Notes: generated from the letters alone by a model not told the origin. A DNA stretch of 64,000 bases from Oceanicaulis sp. MMSF_3324 (GCF_030733545.1 NZ_JASHIU010000001.1:62001-126000); one strand, 5' to 3'; shown: positions 37,349 to 45,971, numbered from the stretch's first letter. Numbers and translations: made by a program.

Positions 37349-37854
37349 TCGCAGAGCGATTCCACCTGCTCCAGCGCCGCCGTCACGCCCAGAAGAGAGA
37401 AGGTGTAGGCGGTGGCGGTGCCCCGATTGCTGGTCGCCTCGACCCGCATGTCAGAACCGCGACGCATGGCGCGCACAAGCTGGTTTTCCTCACTGGTGTC
37501 TTCCAGGAAGCCTTCCTGCTCGGACGCGAACATCTGATAGCGATCAGAGCCAACCCGCACGCGCGGCGGGCTGTCTGGACGCAGGGCATAGCCGGCCAGG
37601 AAGCTCGGCTGCTCCTCCGCTGCGCCATTGGCCCAGCTGGCGACCAGGAAAAACACATCGCCATGATCGACATTGCTTGGCAGCGCTTCTTGCGGTCGGC
37701 TGAGCGCATAACAGACCTGGCTGTCGCCCTCGCCGCGCGTGAACACGCGCCAGTCACGGTGCGCGCCCTGAAACTCGGGCTCGCTCACCCCCTGCGCCAG
37801 GGCAGGCGTGAAGCTCGTCAGGGTCAGACACAGGCTGGCAATAAGCACGCGCAT
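37345..37854 (-). CDS. Invasion-associated locus B (IalB) family protein
   Basis: 169 residues: a signal peptide (MRVLIASLCLTLTSFTPALAQ) and one IalB-like domain with HRDWRVFT, the cysteine in VCYALSRP, AMRRGSDMRVEA and TFSLLGVTAALEQV. The name comes from Bartonella, but these proteins are widespread in free-living alphaproteobacteria and are probably periplasmic; no virulence is implied. Start at ATG 37854, where the signal peptide begins. Confidence 0.82.
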   Translation of the reverse strand: MRVLIASLCLTLTSFTPALAQGVSEPEFQGAHRDWRVFTRGEGDSQVCYALSRPQEALPSNVDHGDVFFLVASWANGAAEEQPSFLAGYALRPDSPPRVRVGSDRYQMFASEQEGFLEDTSEENQLVRAMRRGSDMRVEATSNRGTATAYTFSLLGVTAALEQVESLCD

Positions 37855-38021
37855 GGGGGATTTCCATTCAGATTTAGCGGTTTGGCGCTGGCAGATCAGC
37901 TGGCGCTGACCCGCGTCCCTGTTTAAAGCGGTCTCTGACGGCGGTTTCAAGGCAGGATCTTGGCTTGATCGTCATGTGCGTGAATGTGAAAGTGATCTGT
38001 ATAGAGCTTCAAGGGTGAAAC

Positions 38022-38603
38022 TTGCCTGACGCCCCCTTTTCCGCCGGCGCCACACCGGATCGAACGACCCTGAATTCGCTGGTTCTGGCCACCGCGCAGC
38101 GGGACCGACAGGCGTTTGCAGCCCTGTTCAATTTCTATGCGCCTCGGGTGAAAGCCTATCTGCTGCGCCTGAATGCGCATGACAGTCTGGCCGAGGAGCT
38201 GACCCAGGAGATCATGCTGACCGTCTGGCGCAAGGCCAGCCAGTTTGATCCCGATCAGGCGTCCGCCTCCACCTGGATTTTCCGCATTGCGCGCAATCGG
38301 CGCATTGATGCGGCCCGTCAGGCCAACAAGCCCGCGCTTGATGGCGAGGACCCGAGCCTGCGCCCGCCCGAGATCGAAACGCCCGATGACGCCGTGCATG
38401 CGAGTGATCGCGACGACCGGGTGCGTCAGGCCATGAATGGTCTGCCCGATGAACAGGTGGCGCTCTTGCGGCTCGCCTTCTTTGACGGATTGTCCCATCG
38501 CGACATCGCCGATCAGCTGGGCATGCCGCTGGGCACGGTTAAGTCCCGTTTGAGACTGGCTTTTGACAAGCTCAGGCGCGTGCTCGATTCCAACACCTTG
38601 TAA
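38022..38603 (+). CDS. ECF sigma factor (ChrR-associated, RpoE-like)
   Basis: 193 residues with sigma region 2 (about 30-98, FNFYAPRVKAYLLRLNAHDSLAEELTQEIMLTVW) and region 4 (about 130-185, [37 protein letters not shown]). No region 3, as expected for ECF sigmas. The TTG at 38022 is preceded by AAGGG. The next gene encodes a ChrR-like anti-sigma factor, which places this in the RpoE-ChrR group that answers singlet oxygen in Rhodobacter (established there; inferred here). Confidence 0.9.
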   Translation: MPDAPFSAGATPDRTTLNSLVLATAQRDRQAFAALFNFYAPRVKAYLLRLNAHDSLAEELTQEIMLTVWRKASQFDPDQASASTWIFRIARNRRIDAARQANKPALDGEDPSLRPPEIETPDDAVHASDRDDRVRQAMNGLPDEQVALLRLAFFDGLSHRDIADQLGMPLGTVKSRLRLAFDKLRRVLDSNTL

Positions 38604-38609
38604 GCAAAG

Positions 38610-38657
38610 TTGGCCTGAACCTAAGAAAATGCCCTAATCGGCTTGACCTCAGGCCAA
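38610..38657. promoter_or_regulatory. Long inverted repeat between sigma and anti-sigma genes
   Basis: TTGGCCTGA (38610-38618) and TCAGGCCAA (38649-38657), perfect nine-base arms 30 bases apart, in a 103-base gap that is unusually long for this gene pair. Could be a transcript hairpin separating expression of the two genes. Confidence 0.4.
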
Positions 38658-38706
38658 TCTGATCAATATCCGCGACGCTGTAGCTGACGATACGTAGAAC
38701 AAGACC

Positions 38707-39405
38707 ATGACCAACCATCCGCTGGGTGACGAAATCTATACCGCTTACGCATCCGGCGCCTTGTCTGCCCCGATGCGCTTGCTGCTGGACGCTCAGGCCG
38801 CCGTCAACGCGGATGTGGCCCAGACGCTCGCAGCCGTCGAAGCCGTGGCGGGCGTCCTGCTGGAGCAGGAAACGCCCGCCTCCATGATGCCGGACGCCCT
38901 CGCCACCGTGTTTGACGTGATCGACAGCGAGGAAGCAGGGCTCGGCGAAGCGGGGCCGTCGCGCTTTGACGCCAAGGCCGGCTCTGAACATTCGCGCAAG
39001 GCGGCGGAAAAAGCCGGTCAGGCGATCGGCGAATTGCTGGATCTGCCCGATCCGGTTCGTGACCTGGCCCTGGATCAGGGCGGCTGGTCCTTCGCCGGAC
39101 CCGGCGTGCGCAACATGACGCTGATGGATGAGGATGGCGCGAAAGCCGAGCTGATCCGCATCGAGCCGGGCCGCGGCGTGCCCCATCACGGCCATGACGG
39201 CACCGAATTCACACTGGTGCTGACCGGCGGCTTCTCCGATGGCCGCGCCAGCTATGGCCCCGGCGAAGTGTGCATGGCCAATCCCGACACGATCCACAAA
39301 CCTGTCGCCGACGAGGGCGAGGTCTGCATCGTGCTTGCCGTGACCGACGGCCCCCTCGCCTTCACCGGCGCCCTGGGATGGATCCAGCGCGCGCTGAACC
39401 GCTAG
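38707..39405 (+). CDS. ChrR-like cupin anti-sigma factor lacking N-terminal zinc ligands
   Basis: 232 residues. The N-terminal anti-sigma helices (1-85) hold and inhibit the sigma factor; the C-terminal half (about 105-225) is a cupin with the metal motif HGHDGTE and a later histidine in TIHKPV. In Rhodobacter ChrR the first domain binds zinc through His6, His31, Cys35 and Cys38. Aligned on the shared AYA-G-LS segment, this protein has Q30, N34 and V37 at the last three positions, so that site looks lost, while the cupin site is intact. The ChrR assignment is secure; how it is switched is open. Confidence 0.87.
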   Translation: MTNHPLGDEIYTAYASGALSAPMRLLLDAQAAVNADVAQTLAAVEAVAGVLLEQETPASMMPDALATVFDVIDSEEAGLGEAGPSRFDAKAGSEHSRKAAEKAGQAIGELLDLPDPVRDLALDQGGWSFAGPGVRNMTLMDEDGAKAELIRIEPGRGVPHHGHDGTEFTLVLTGGFSDGRASYGPGEVCMANPDTIHKPVADEGEVCIVLAVTDGPLAFTGALGWIQRALNR

Positions 39406-39463
39406 GCGCCCCTGCGGCGCCGCGCCGCTTTCTTTCGGCCGGGGCATTGTTATCTTGAGCCCC

Positions 39464-40735
39464 ATGAGCAAACCGATCTTCTCTGGCGATGTGGTGATTT
39501 CCGGCGGCGGGCTCGCCGGTCTCACCTTGGCGCTGGCCCTGCACAAAGCCGGGCTGGCTGTGGCTGTCGTGGATGCGATGGAGCTCTCCGAGCACGTCAC
39601 GCCTGAATTTGACGGGCGCTCCTCCGCGCTGGCTTACACCTCCATGCGCATGCTCGATGCGGTGGGCGCGGGCCAGCATCTGCGCGAGCACGTCCAGCCA
39701 ATTGAAGACATTCTGGTGGTCGATGGCCGCCCTTATGACGGTTTGAAGCCTGGCGGCCCCGGTCACGACCAGCTGCATTTTGATCGCCGGGAAATCTCGC
39801 CTGAAGATGACGGCGAGGCTCTCGGATACATGGCCGAGAACCGCTGGACGCGGGTGGCGCTGGCGAAAGCCGCCGATGAGGCGGGCCTGACCGTGTTCGC
39901 CCCCGAACGCGCCAGCCATATGGAAACCGATGCCACGCCTGGGAAGAACCGGCTGGTGCTGGAAAGCGGCGAGACGCTGGAAGCCCCTCTGATCGTGGGC
40001 TGCGACGGCAAGTTCTCCGGTCTGCGCCGTCAGGCCGGCGTACGCACGTTCGATCATGCCTATGACCAGAAGGCCGTGGTGCTGACCGTCGAGCACGAGT
40101 TCAGCCATGAGGGCGTGGCGTATGAGTTCTTCATGCCCACCGGGCCGTTCGCCATCCTGCCCCTGCCAAACAATCGCTCCAGCCTTGTCTGGTGTGAAAA
40201 ACCCAAGGCGGCGGATGCCCTGAAAGACATGGACGATGAGGGGTTCCAAGAGGCGCTGGAAGCGCGCTTTGGCGATTTCCTTGGTTGGGTGAAACCGGTC
40301 AGCCCGCGCTGGACCTATCCGCTGACGCTGAAATTCTCCGAACGCTTCACCGATGACCGTCTGGCGCTGGTGGGCGACGCCGCGCGGGGCATCCACCCCA
40401 TTGCGGGCCAAGGCTTCAATCTCGGGGTTCGCGATGCGGCGGTGCTGGCCGATGTGCTGGTGGACGCCAAGCGGGCGGGGCTTGATCTGGGCGCGCCCGC
40501 CACTTTGCAACGCTATGCGCGCTGGCGGCGCACCGATTCAGCGGCGGTCGGGATGGGCTCGCACCTGTTCACACTGCTGTTCTCCAATGATCACAGCCTG
40601 ATCCGAACCGCGCGCGGACTGGGCCTGTCGATCGTGGACCAGATTCCCATGGCCCGGCGCTTCTTCATGCGGACCGCCGGCGGCGAAGTGGGCGATCTGC
40701 CCGCGCTTCTGCGCGGGGACAGCCTGCACCTTTAA
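39464..40735 (+). CDS. UbiH/UbiF-family FAD monooxygenase
   Basis: 423-residue flavoprotein hydroxylase. The FAD ADP-binding fold is at the N-terminus (VVISGGGLAGLTLALAL), a DG motif follows (IVGCDGKFSGLRRQ), and the second FAD motif GDAARGIHPIAGQGFNLGVRDAAVLADVL is the ubiquinone hydroxylase type. Members add hydroxyl groups to the ubiquinone ring; which carbon cannot be assigned from motifs alone. ATG 39464 is preferred over the TTG at 39455. Convergent with the next gene. Confidence 0.88.
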   Translation: MSKPIFSGDVVISGGGLAGLTLALALHKAGLAVAVVDAMELSEHVTPEFDGRSSALAYTSMRMLDAVGAGQHLREHVQPIEDILVVDGRPYDGLKPGGPGHDQLHFDRREISPEDDGEALGYMAENRWTRVALAKAADEAGLTVFAPERASHMETDATPGKNRLVLESGETLEAPLIVGCDGKFSGLRRQAGVRTFDHAYDQKAVVLTVEHEFSHEGVAYEFFMPTGPFAILPLPNNRSSLVWCEKPKAADALKDMDDEGFQEALEARFGDFLGWVKPVSPRWTYPLTLKFSERFTDDRLALVGDAARGIHPIAGQGFNLGVRDAAVLADVLVDAKRAGLDLGAPATLQRYARWRRTDSAAVGMGSHLFTLLFSNDHSLIRTARGLGLSIVDQIPMARRFFMRTAGGEVGDLPALLRGDSLHL

Positions 40736-40754
40736 GGCTCAAGCGATCAGATGA

Positions 40755-41276
40755 TCAGGTGCGCTTTCTGGGCGCGCCCCAGATGTGCTGCTTGTCCTCC
40801 AGCGGGCCGCCGGGCATCACGGGGCGCTCGGGATAGCCGCCCAGGCACAGCGTGCGGTCATAAAGCGCAATGGCGGCCGCCACGGACAGGTTCACGCAGA
40901 ATTTGGTCGGGATCTTCACCACATGCGCGCAGCGCGCGAGCATTTCCGGGCTGAGATCGCCGCGTTCCTTGCCCAGCACATAGGCCGCCATGCGCGGATG
41001 ACGAAAGCTGGGCAACTCCACCGCATCATCGGTCAGCTCCACTCCGACGATCTGACAACCGCGCGGCAACAGCATGTCATCCACGGTCTCCCAGTCGTAA
41101 TAGGGCAGATTCTCGGTGGTCTTGGCGGTATCGGTCTGAAACATCTCGCGCGCGCGATTGGCCGCGCCCACGGTGAACACGAAGCTGCCGCCAAAGGCGT
41201 GAGCGGTGCGCATGACCGCACCCAGATTGCGCGCCTTGGAAATGCCTTCGACGCCGACTGCGAAATAACCTCTCAT
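40755..41276 (-). CDS. SpoU/TrmH family RNA methyltransferase
   Basis: 173-residue SAM-dependent RNA 2'-O-methyltransferase with a knotted SPOUT fold. Motif 1 shows ISKARNLGAVMRTAHAFG, motif 2 YVLGKERGDLS and motif 3 VKIPTKFCVNLSVAAAIALYD. The target RNA is not clear; it is shorter than TrmH or RlmB, resembling small stand-alone SpoU proteins. ATG 41276 matches the family start (MRGYFAVGVEG); the frame is open to 41360 without conserved sequence. Confidence 0.88.
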   Translation of the reverse strand: MRGYFAVGVEGISKARNLGAVMRTAHAFGGSFVFTVGAANRAREMFQTDTAKTTENLPYYDWETVDDMLLPRGCQIVGVELTDDAVELPSFRHPRMAAYVLGKERGDLSPEMLARCAHVVKIPTKFCVNLSVAAAIALYDRTLCLGGYPERPVMPGGPLEDKQHIWGAPRKRT

Positions 41277-41382
41277 GATCCTGCCTTTAGCCGCGCTCGG
41301 CGCGCCTGGCAAACCGGCACGCACATACAAGAACGCCCTCTGCGTCGCAGAGGGCGTCATGCATCTTCAATCAGACCTTGTG

Positions 41383-41628
41383 CTAGTGCACGCTGACCGG
41401 TTCCGCACCATGATCGCGGGCTGCAGCGAACGCCGCATCGCGATCAGAGAAGACCGCCATGCGCTGACCGTTCTCGTCATGAATGGCGTAAAGCGTCGCT
41501 TCGGAGTCGAGCTTGACCCCGGCGTCCGCCGCCTGATCCATGATCTCGGCTGCGTCGATGGTGCGGACATACACGGTCGGCGTCGTGTCCAGCATCAGTT
41601 CAGTATCGGTATCCATCCAAAGACCCAT
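41383..41628 (-). CDS. DUF1150 family protein
   Basis: 81 residues with the family core TVYVRTIDAAEIM and LYAIHDENGQRMAVFSDRDAAFAAARDHGAEPVSVH. DUF1150 proteins are small and alphaproteobacterial, often beside small heat-shock protein genes, though not here. AAGG precedes ATG 41628; ATG 41616 is an alternative. Function unknown. Confidence 0.82.
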   Translation of the reverse strand: MGLWMDTDTELMLDTTPTVYVRTIDAAEIMDQAADAGVKLDSEATLYAIHDENGQRMAVFSDRDAAFAAARDHGAEPVSVH

Positions 41629-41712
41629 GCATTGCCTTGTGTGATGATGACATGGGTTTTCTTGTCAAAACGTTCAAGGCATGCGCCGGTGTAAACCAAC
41701 GGCAAAGAAAAA

Positions 41713-41742
41713 CCCCCGCGCGTCAGCGCAGGGGTTCTTTTT

Positions 41743-41743
<1 letters not shown>
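41713..41743. terminator. Terminator after tRNA-Ala, usable from both sides
   Basis: CCCC/GGGG-closed stem at 41713-41734 (CCCCCGCGC ... GCGCAGGGG with one wobble) flanked by GAAAAA on the left, a U run for the minus-strand tRNA transcript, and TTCTTTTTT on the right. Confidence 0.75.
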
Positions 41744-41818
<75 letters not shown>

Positions 41819-41869
41819 GAAACTTTTTCAAAGCGTGCGGGGTTGGGCCCCGCCGTTTCGAGAGCGCGG

Positions 41870-41898
41870 AACCTAGCCGCGCGTTTGAGAGCAATCAA
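41870..41898 (-). promoter_or_regulatory. Promoter of tRNA-Ala
   Basis: Minus strand TTGATT (41893-41898), 17 bases, TAGGTT (41870-41875). A GCGGGG-ttggg-CCCCGC hairpin (41837-41853) lies in the leader before the mature tRNA. Confidence 0.55.
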
Positions 41899-41942
41899 GC
41901 CTGTTTTTCAGCACCTGACGCCCTCAATGACAGCCGCCTGGA

Positions 41943-42398
41943 TCAGACGTCGTCCTCGTCGTCATCCAGCGCGATGTTGTCGTCGATATCGTCGTCATCA
42001 TCGTCCAGCAGGACGCTGTCATCGTCATCATCGTCGAGATCGGATTCATCGTCGGAGAAGCCGTCCAGATCGTCGTCGCCCGGCGTGGCGCGCTTGGCGA
42101 CCGGCGCTTCGTCCTCATCGTCATCGCCGCCCAGATCAATCGGCTCTTCATCGAGCTCGGGAGCGTCGTCATCCTCGGCTTCATCGTCATCGGAGCTGTC
42201 CTCCGCTTCCGCCTCGGTATCCTCTTCCGCCTCTTTCTCAGGCTTCGGCGCCTTGCTGGAGACAGTGACTTCCTCGAAATACGACAGGGGATATTCCATG
42301 CCGGTGAACGGGGACACGATCGGGTCCTTGTTCAGGTCATAGAACTTCTTGCCGGTTTCCGGACAAACGCGCTTGGTCCCAAGTTCAGCTTTCGCCAC
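41943..42398 (-). CDS. TIGR02300 (FYDLN acid) family protein
   Basis: 151 residues. The conserved head (about 1-50) is ELGTKRVCPETGKKFYDLNKDPIVSPFTG, resembling a reduced zinc-ribbon; the rest is an extreme acidic tail made almost only of Asp, Glu, Ser and Ala. The start is a GTG at 42398 (VAKAELGTKR), seven codons inside the longest frame, because the family always begins at this point. TIGR02300 is typical of alphaproteobacteria and usually lies beside tRNA-Ala and aroA, as here. Function unknown. Confidence 0.88.
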   Translation of the reverse strand: MAKAELGTKRVCPETGKKFYDLNKDPIVSPFTGMEYPLSYFEEVTVSSKAPKPEKEAEEDTEAEAEDSSDDDEAEDDDAPELDEEPIDLGGDDDEDEAPVAKRATPGDDDLDGFSDDESDLDDDDDDSVLLDDDDDDIDDNIALDDDEDDV

Positions 42399-42516
42399 GA
42401 GTCCATATCCTTTCACAGCGAAGGGCGATCAAATCGGCGCGCCAGTTGCCATGTTCTGACGCGGCTGTCAAAACCCGATTGAAGCCTTCTGTCATCTGCC
42501 GTTCCGCGGAGCCCGC

Positions 42517-43866
42517 ATGTCACACGCCACGCCTACCCCGTCCCAGGCCGTAACCGGGCCTAAAACCGCCCGGCCTGTCAATGCCCTGAAAGGACGCCTT
42601 CAGGCGGCTGCGGATAAATCATGCTCGCACCGCGCGTTGATCTTTTCGGCGCTGGCGGACGGGGAAAGCCGGATCGAGGGCCTGCTTGAAAGCGAGGATG
42701 TGCTGGCCACCGGTCGCGCCGTCGCCGCGCTCGGCGCCCAGGTGAACCGTGAAGGCCCCGGCGCCTGGCGCGTCAAAGGCCAGGGCCAGTGGACCAGCCC
42801 GGCGCAGCCGCTGGATCTGGGCAATTCGGGCACAGGCGTGCGCCTGCTCATGGGCGCAGCCAGCCGGTTCGATCTCAAGGCGGATTTCGTCGGGGACAAG
42901 AGCCTGTCCTCGCGCCCCATGGCGCGCGTGCTCGACCCGCTGTCGCGCATGGGCGTAAAAAGCCAGTCCAGCGATGGCGGCCGACTGCCGGTGACGCTGC
43001 GCGGCTCGTCCGCCCTGAACGCCATTGATTACACCCCGCCTGTCGCCTCCGCCCAGGTCAAGAGCGCCATTCTGCTGGCCGGGCTGGGCGCGCAAGGCGA
43101 AACCATTGTGCGCGAACCGCACGCCACCCGCGACCACACCGAGATCATGGCTCCGGTCTATGGCGCAGATCTCAATGTGGAACGTCAGGGCGAAGGCCTT
43201 GTCGCGCGCGTGCGCGGGGGAAAGACATTGTCGCCGGCCAATGTCGCCATTCCCGGCGACCCCTCATCCGCCGCCTTCCCCGTGGCGGCCGCCCTTGTGA
43301 CCCATGACAGCGCCATCACCGTGACCGGCGTGATGACCAACACGGCCCGGTTCGGCCTCTATGAAGTGCTCAAGATGATGGGCGCCGACCTTGAGATGAC
43401 CCCGGCGGGCGAACGCTGCGGCGAACAGCTGGTGGACATCACGGTGCGCTCCGGCGCCCTCAAGGGCGTAATGGTGCCCGCATCCCTGGCGCCGTCCATG
43501 ATTGATGAATATCCGATCCTGTCGGTCATCGCCGCCTTTGCTGACGGCGTGACGGAAATGACGGGCCTGGCCGAATTGCGCGCCAAGGAAAGCGACCGGC
43601 TCGCCGCCAGCGCCGCCTTGCTACAAGCCAATGGCGTGCCTATCGAGCTGGGCGAGGATTTTCTCATCGTTCACGGCTGTGGCCAGGACGGGGTGCCCGG
43701 TGGCGGGCTCGTGAAAACCCATCATGATCATCGTCTTGCCATGAGCGCACTGATCATGGGTCTGGGCGCGCAGGCCCCGGTGAGCGTAGATGATGTCAGC
43801 ATGATCGCCACGAGCTACCCCGACTTCTTTGACCACATGTCGGCCCTCGGCGCGGAAATCGGCTAG
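42517..43866 (+). CDS. aroA: 3-phosphoshikimate 1-carboxyvinyltransferase (EPSP synthase), class II
   Basis: Shikimate pathway enzyme joining shikimate 3-phosphate and PEP. 449 residues with N-terminal KSCSHRALIFSALADG, LGNSGTGVRLLMG (Gly102-Gly107), PVASAQVKSAILLAGL, TRDHTE, PGDPSSAAFP, APSMIDEYPILSV, ELRAKESDRL and HHDHRLAMS, all in the class II form. Gly105 aligns with Gly96 of the E. coli enzyme; the tolerant CP4 enzyme has Ala there, so this site is of the ordinary type. It is followed by rpsA rather than the usual cmk. Confidence 0.95.
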   Translation: MSHATPTPSQAVTGPKTARPVNALKGRLQAAADKSCSHRALIFSALADGESRIEGLLESEDVLATGRAVAALGAQVNREGPGAWRVKGQGQWTSPAQPLDLGNSGTGVRLLMGAASRFDLKADFVGDKSLSSRPMARVLDPLSRMGVKSQSSDGGRLPVTLRGSSALNAIDYTPPVASAQVKSAILLAGLGAQGETIVREPHATRDHTEIMAPVYGADLNVERQGEGLVARVRGGKTLSPANVAIPGDPSSAAFPVAAALVTHDSAITVTGVMTNTARFGLYEVLKMMGADLEMTPAGERCGEQLVDITVRSGALKGVMVPASLAPSMIDEYPILSVIAAFADGVTEMTGLAELRAKESDRLAASAALLQANGVPIELGEDFLIVHGCGQDGVPGGGLVKTHHDHRLAMSALIMGLGAQAPVSVDDVSMIATSYPDFFDHMSALGAEIG

Positions 43867-44199
43867 AGGCGCGAGTCAGTTCGACGCCCCGGCAAGCCTT
43901 GCTCTCATAGTCATTTTGCGGTAAGTCCGCGCGCGATTGGCCTGTTGCATCTGCGGATGTGAACCGACCGATCATTCGCCGGGCGGGCGATGACCCGCGG
44001 CCAGGCGCGCCTTCATCTTGTTCGTCGGTTCTGACTTACGGCTCGATCGCGCCGCCTGCCGTTTCGCTCTGCTCATTTGGAACGCGTTATCCGGCCGTTC
44101 GCGGCTGAACTGGAGACTTCCAGCCGCCGCGTGCGGCAAGACCGCCGGAGACAACCGGCCGGCCGGAAACGACGACAACCCCTGGAGCCATCCTCTAAC
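43867..44199 (+). other. aroA-rpsA intergenic region, structured S1 leader
   Basis: 333 bases without a supported gene. The last 120 bases are rich in possible stems, for example CTGGA-GACT-TCCAG at 44110-44123 and several CCGG/GCCG repeats before the rpsA start. S1 synthesis is autoregulated through its mRNA leader in enterobacteria, so this may be an analogue. No cytidylate kinase gene is present here in any frame. Confidence 0.5.
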
Positions 44200-45897
44200 A
44201 TGTCTGAAACCAACACCTCGGCCCCGAGCCGCGATGATTTCGCCTCAATGCTGGAAGCGTCCCTCGCCGGCCGCGACCTCATGGAAGGCACGGTGGTGCG
44301 CGGCACCGTCACGTCCGTCCTGCACGACACCGTTGTCATCGACGTCGGTCTGAAAACCGAAGGCCGCGTGGCCCTGCGTGAATTCACCGGCCCCGGCTCT
44401 GAAGCCCCGAAACTGGGCGATCAGGTCGACATCTACCTTGAGCGTATCGAGAACGCGATGGGTGAAGCGGTTCTGTCGCGCGACAAAGCCCGCCGCGAAG
44501 AAGCCTGGGACCGTCTGGAGAAGACGTTCGAATCCAAAGAGCCGGTCAACGGCGCGATCGTCGGCCGCGTCAAAGGCGGCTTCACCGTGGACCTGGGCGG
44601 CGCTTCGGCCTTCCTGCCGGGCTCCCAGGTGGACATCCGTCCGGTGCGCGACGTGGCCCCGCTCATGAACAAGGAACAGCCGTTCGCGATCCTGAAAATG
44701 GACCGTCCGCGCGGCAACATCGTGGTCTCCCGCCGCGCTGTCCTGGAAGAATCCCGCGCCGAGCAGCGCGCTGAGCTCGTCGGTCAGCTGGCCGAAGGCG
44801 AAGTGCGTGAAGGCGTTGTCAAGAACATCACCGATTACGGTGCGTTCGTGGATCTGGGCGGCATTGACGGCCTGCTGCACGTCACCGACATGAGCTGGTC
44901 GCGTGTGGGTCACCCGAGCGAAGTGGTCGAAGTTGGCCAGACCGTTCAGGTGCAGATCATCAAGATCAACAAAGACACCCAGCGTATCTCGCTCGGCATG
45001 AAGCAGCTGCAGTCCGACCCGTGGGACGGCGTGGCGCTGAAATACCCGAACGGCGCGATCTTCAAGGGCCGCGTGACGAACATCGCCGAATACGGCGCGT
45101 TCGTGGAGCTGGAGCCGGGCGTCGAAGGTCTGGTGCACGTCTCCGAGATGAGCTGGACCAAGAAGAACGTCCATCCGGGCAAAATCGTCTCCACCTCCCA
45201 GGAAGTGGACGTCATGGTGCTCGACGTGGATCCGGACAAGCGTCGCGTCTCGCTTGGCATCAAGCAGACCCAGCGCAATCCGTGGGAAGTCTTCGCGGAA
45301 GCACACCCGGTCGGCTCGGAAGTCGAAGGCGAAGTCAAGAACATCACCGAATTCGGTCTGTTCATCGGCGTCGACGAGGAAATCGACGGCATGGTGCACC
45401 TGTCCGATCTCGACTGGGATCGTTCGGGCGAAGACGCCATCCAGGACTACAAGAAAGGCGACTCCGTGCGCGCCAAGGTCCTGGACGTCGATGTCGAGAA
45501 AGAACGCGTCTCCCTGGGCGTCAAGCAACTGGGCGGCGATCCGATGGACGAAGGCGGCTTCAAGCGCGGCGAGACCGTGACCTGCACCGTCACCGAAGTC
45601 ACCACCGGCGGCGTGGAAGTCAGCCTGGGCCCGGACAACCTGGTCAAGGCGTTCATCCGCAAGTCCGACATCTCGCGTGACCGCGCCGAGCAGCGCCCCG
45701 AGCGCTTCGCCGTCGGCGACAAGGTCGACGCGCGCGTCACCAATATCGACAAGGCCTCGCGCCGCGTTTCGGTGTCCATCAAGGCGCTGGAAATGGCGGA
45801 AGAGAAAGAAGCCGTCGAACAGTACGGGTCTTCGGACTCCGGCGCGTCCCTGGGCGATATCCTGGGCGCCGCTCTGAAGGGCCAAGACGAAGACTAA
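44200..45897 (+). CDS. rpsA: 30S ribosomal protein S1
   Basis: 565 residues, the usual alphaproteobacterial length, made of six S1 OB-fold repeats of about 70-75 residues; each carries a version of G-x-V-x-x-I-x-x-Y/F-G-A/L-F-V/I-x-L/V (for example VVKNITDYGAFVDLGGIDG). It brings mRNA to the 30S subunit. The ATG at 44200 (MSETNTS) is chosen with GGAG upstream; the frame is open back to 44077. A strong terminator follows. Confidence 0.97.
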   Translation: MSETNTSAPSRDDFASMLEASLAGRDLMEGTVVRGTVTSVLHDTVVIDVGLKTEGRVALREFTGPGSEAPKLGDQVDIYLERIENAMGEAVLSRDKARREEAWDRLEKTFESKEPVNGAIVGRVKGGFTVDLGGASAFLPGSQVDIRPVRDVAPLMNKEQPFAILKMDRPRGNIVVSRRAVLEESRAEQRAELVGQLAEGEVREGVVKNITDYGAFVDLGGIDGLLHVTDMSWSRVGHPSEVVEVGQTVQVQIIKINKDTQRISLGMKQLQSDPWDGVALKYPNGAIFKGRVTNIAEYGAFVELEPGVEGLVHVSEMSWTKKNVHPGKIVSTSQEVDVMVLDVDPDKRRVSLGIKQTQRNPWEVFAEAHPVGSEVEGEVKNITEFGLFIGVDEEIDGMVHLSDLDWDRSGEDAIQDYKKGDSVRAKVLDVDVEKERVSLGVKQLGGDPMDEGGFKRGETVTCTVTEVTTGGVEVSLGPDNLVKAFIRKSDISRDRAEQRPERFAVGDKVDARVTNIDKASRRVSVSIKALEMAEEKEAVEQYGSSDSGASLGDILGAALKGQDED

Positions 45898-45936
45898 TCG
45901 TCTGAACCCGGACTTTCTCCCCTAGCAGGGGAGTTG

Positions 45937-45971
45937 GAACCCCCGATGCCCGGCATCGGGGGTTCTTTTTT
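45937..45971 (+). terminator. Rho-independent terminator of rpsA
   Basis: GAACCCCCGATGC-CCG-GCATCGGGGGTTC, a perfect thirteen-base stem followed by TTTTTT. Confidence 0.93.

Noticed and set aside
38604-38706. RpoE-type (TGATC) promoter before the anti-sigma gene
   Set aside because: TGATC and CGTA elements occur but at the wrong distance (28 bases), so I do not call a sigma-dependent promoter.
39362-40510. 382-codon frame opposite the UbiH-like gene
   Set aside because: Antisense; the flavoprotein on the plus strand has both FAD motifs.
41950-42240. GTC/ATC repeat array looking like a simple repeat or CRISPR
   Set aside because: It is the coding sequence of the Asp/Glu tail; unit length and spacing are not those of CRISPR.
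43972-44178. 68-codon minus-strand frame, with an inner 34-residue basic peptide from 44076
   Set aside because: Weak ribosome site and no family; it lies in the structured rpsA leader. Could be revisited if conserved in relatives.
44245-45885. 546-codon frame opposite rpsA
   Set aside because: Antisense of the six S1 repeats; the regularity of the translation simply mirrors those repeats.
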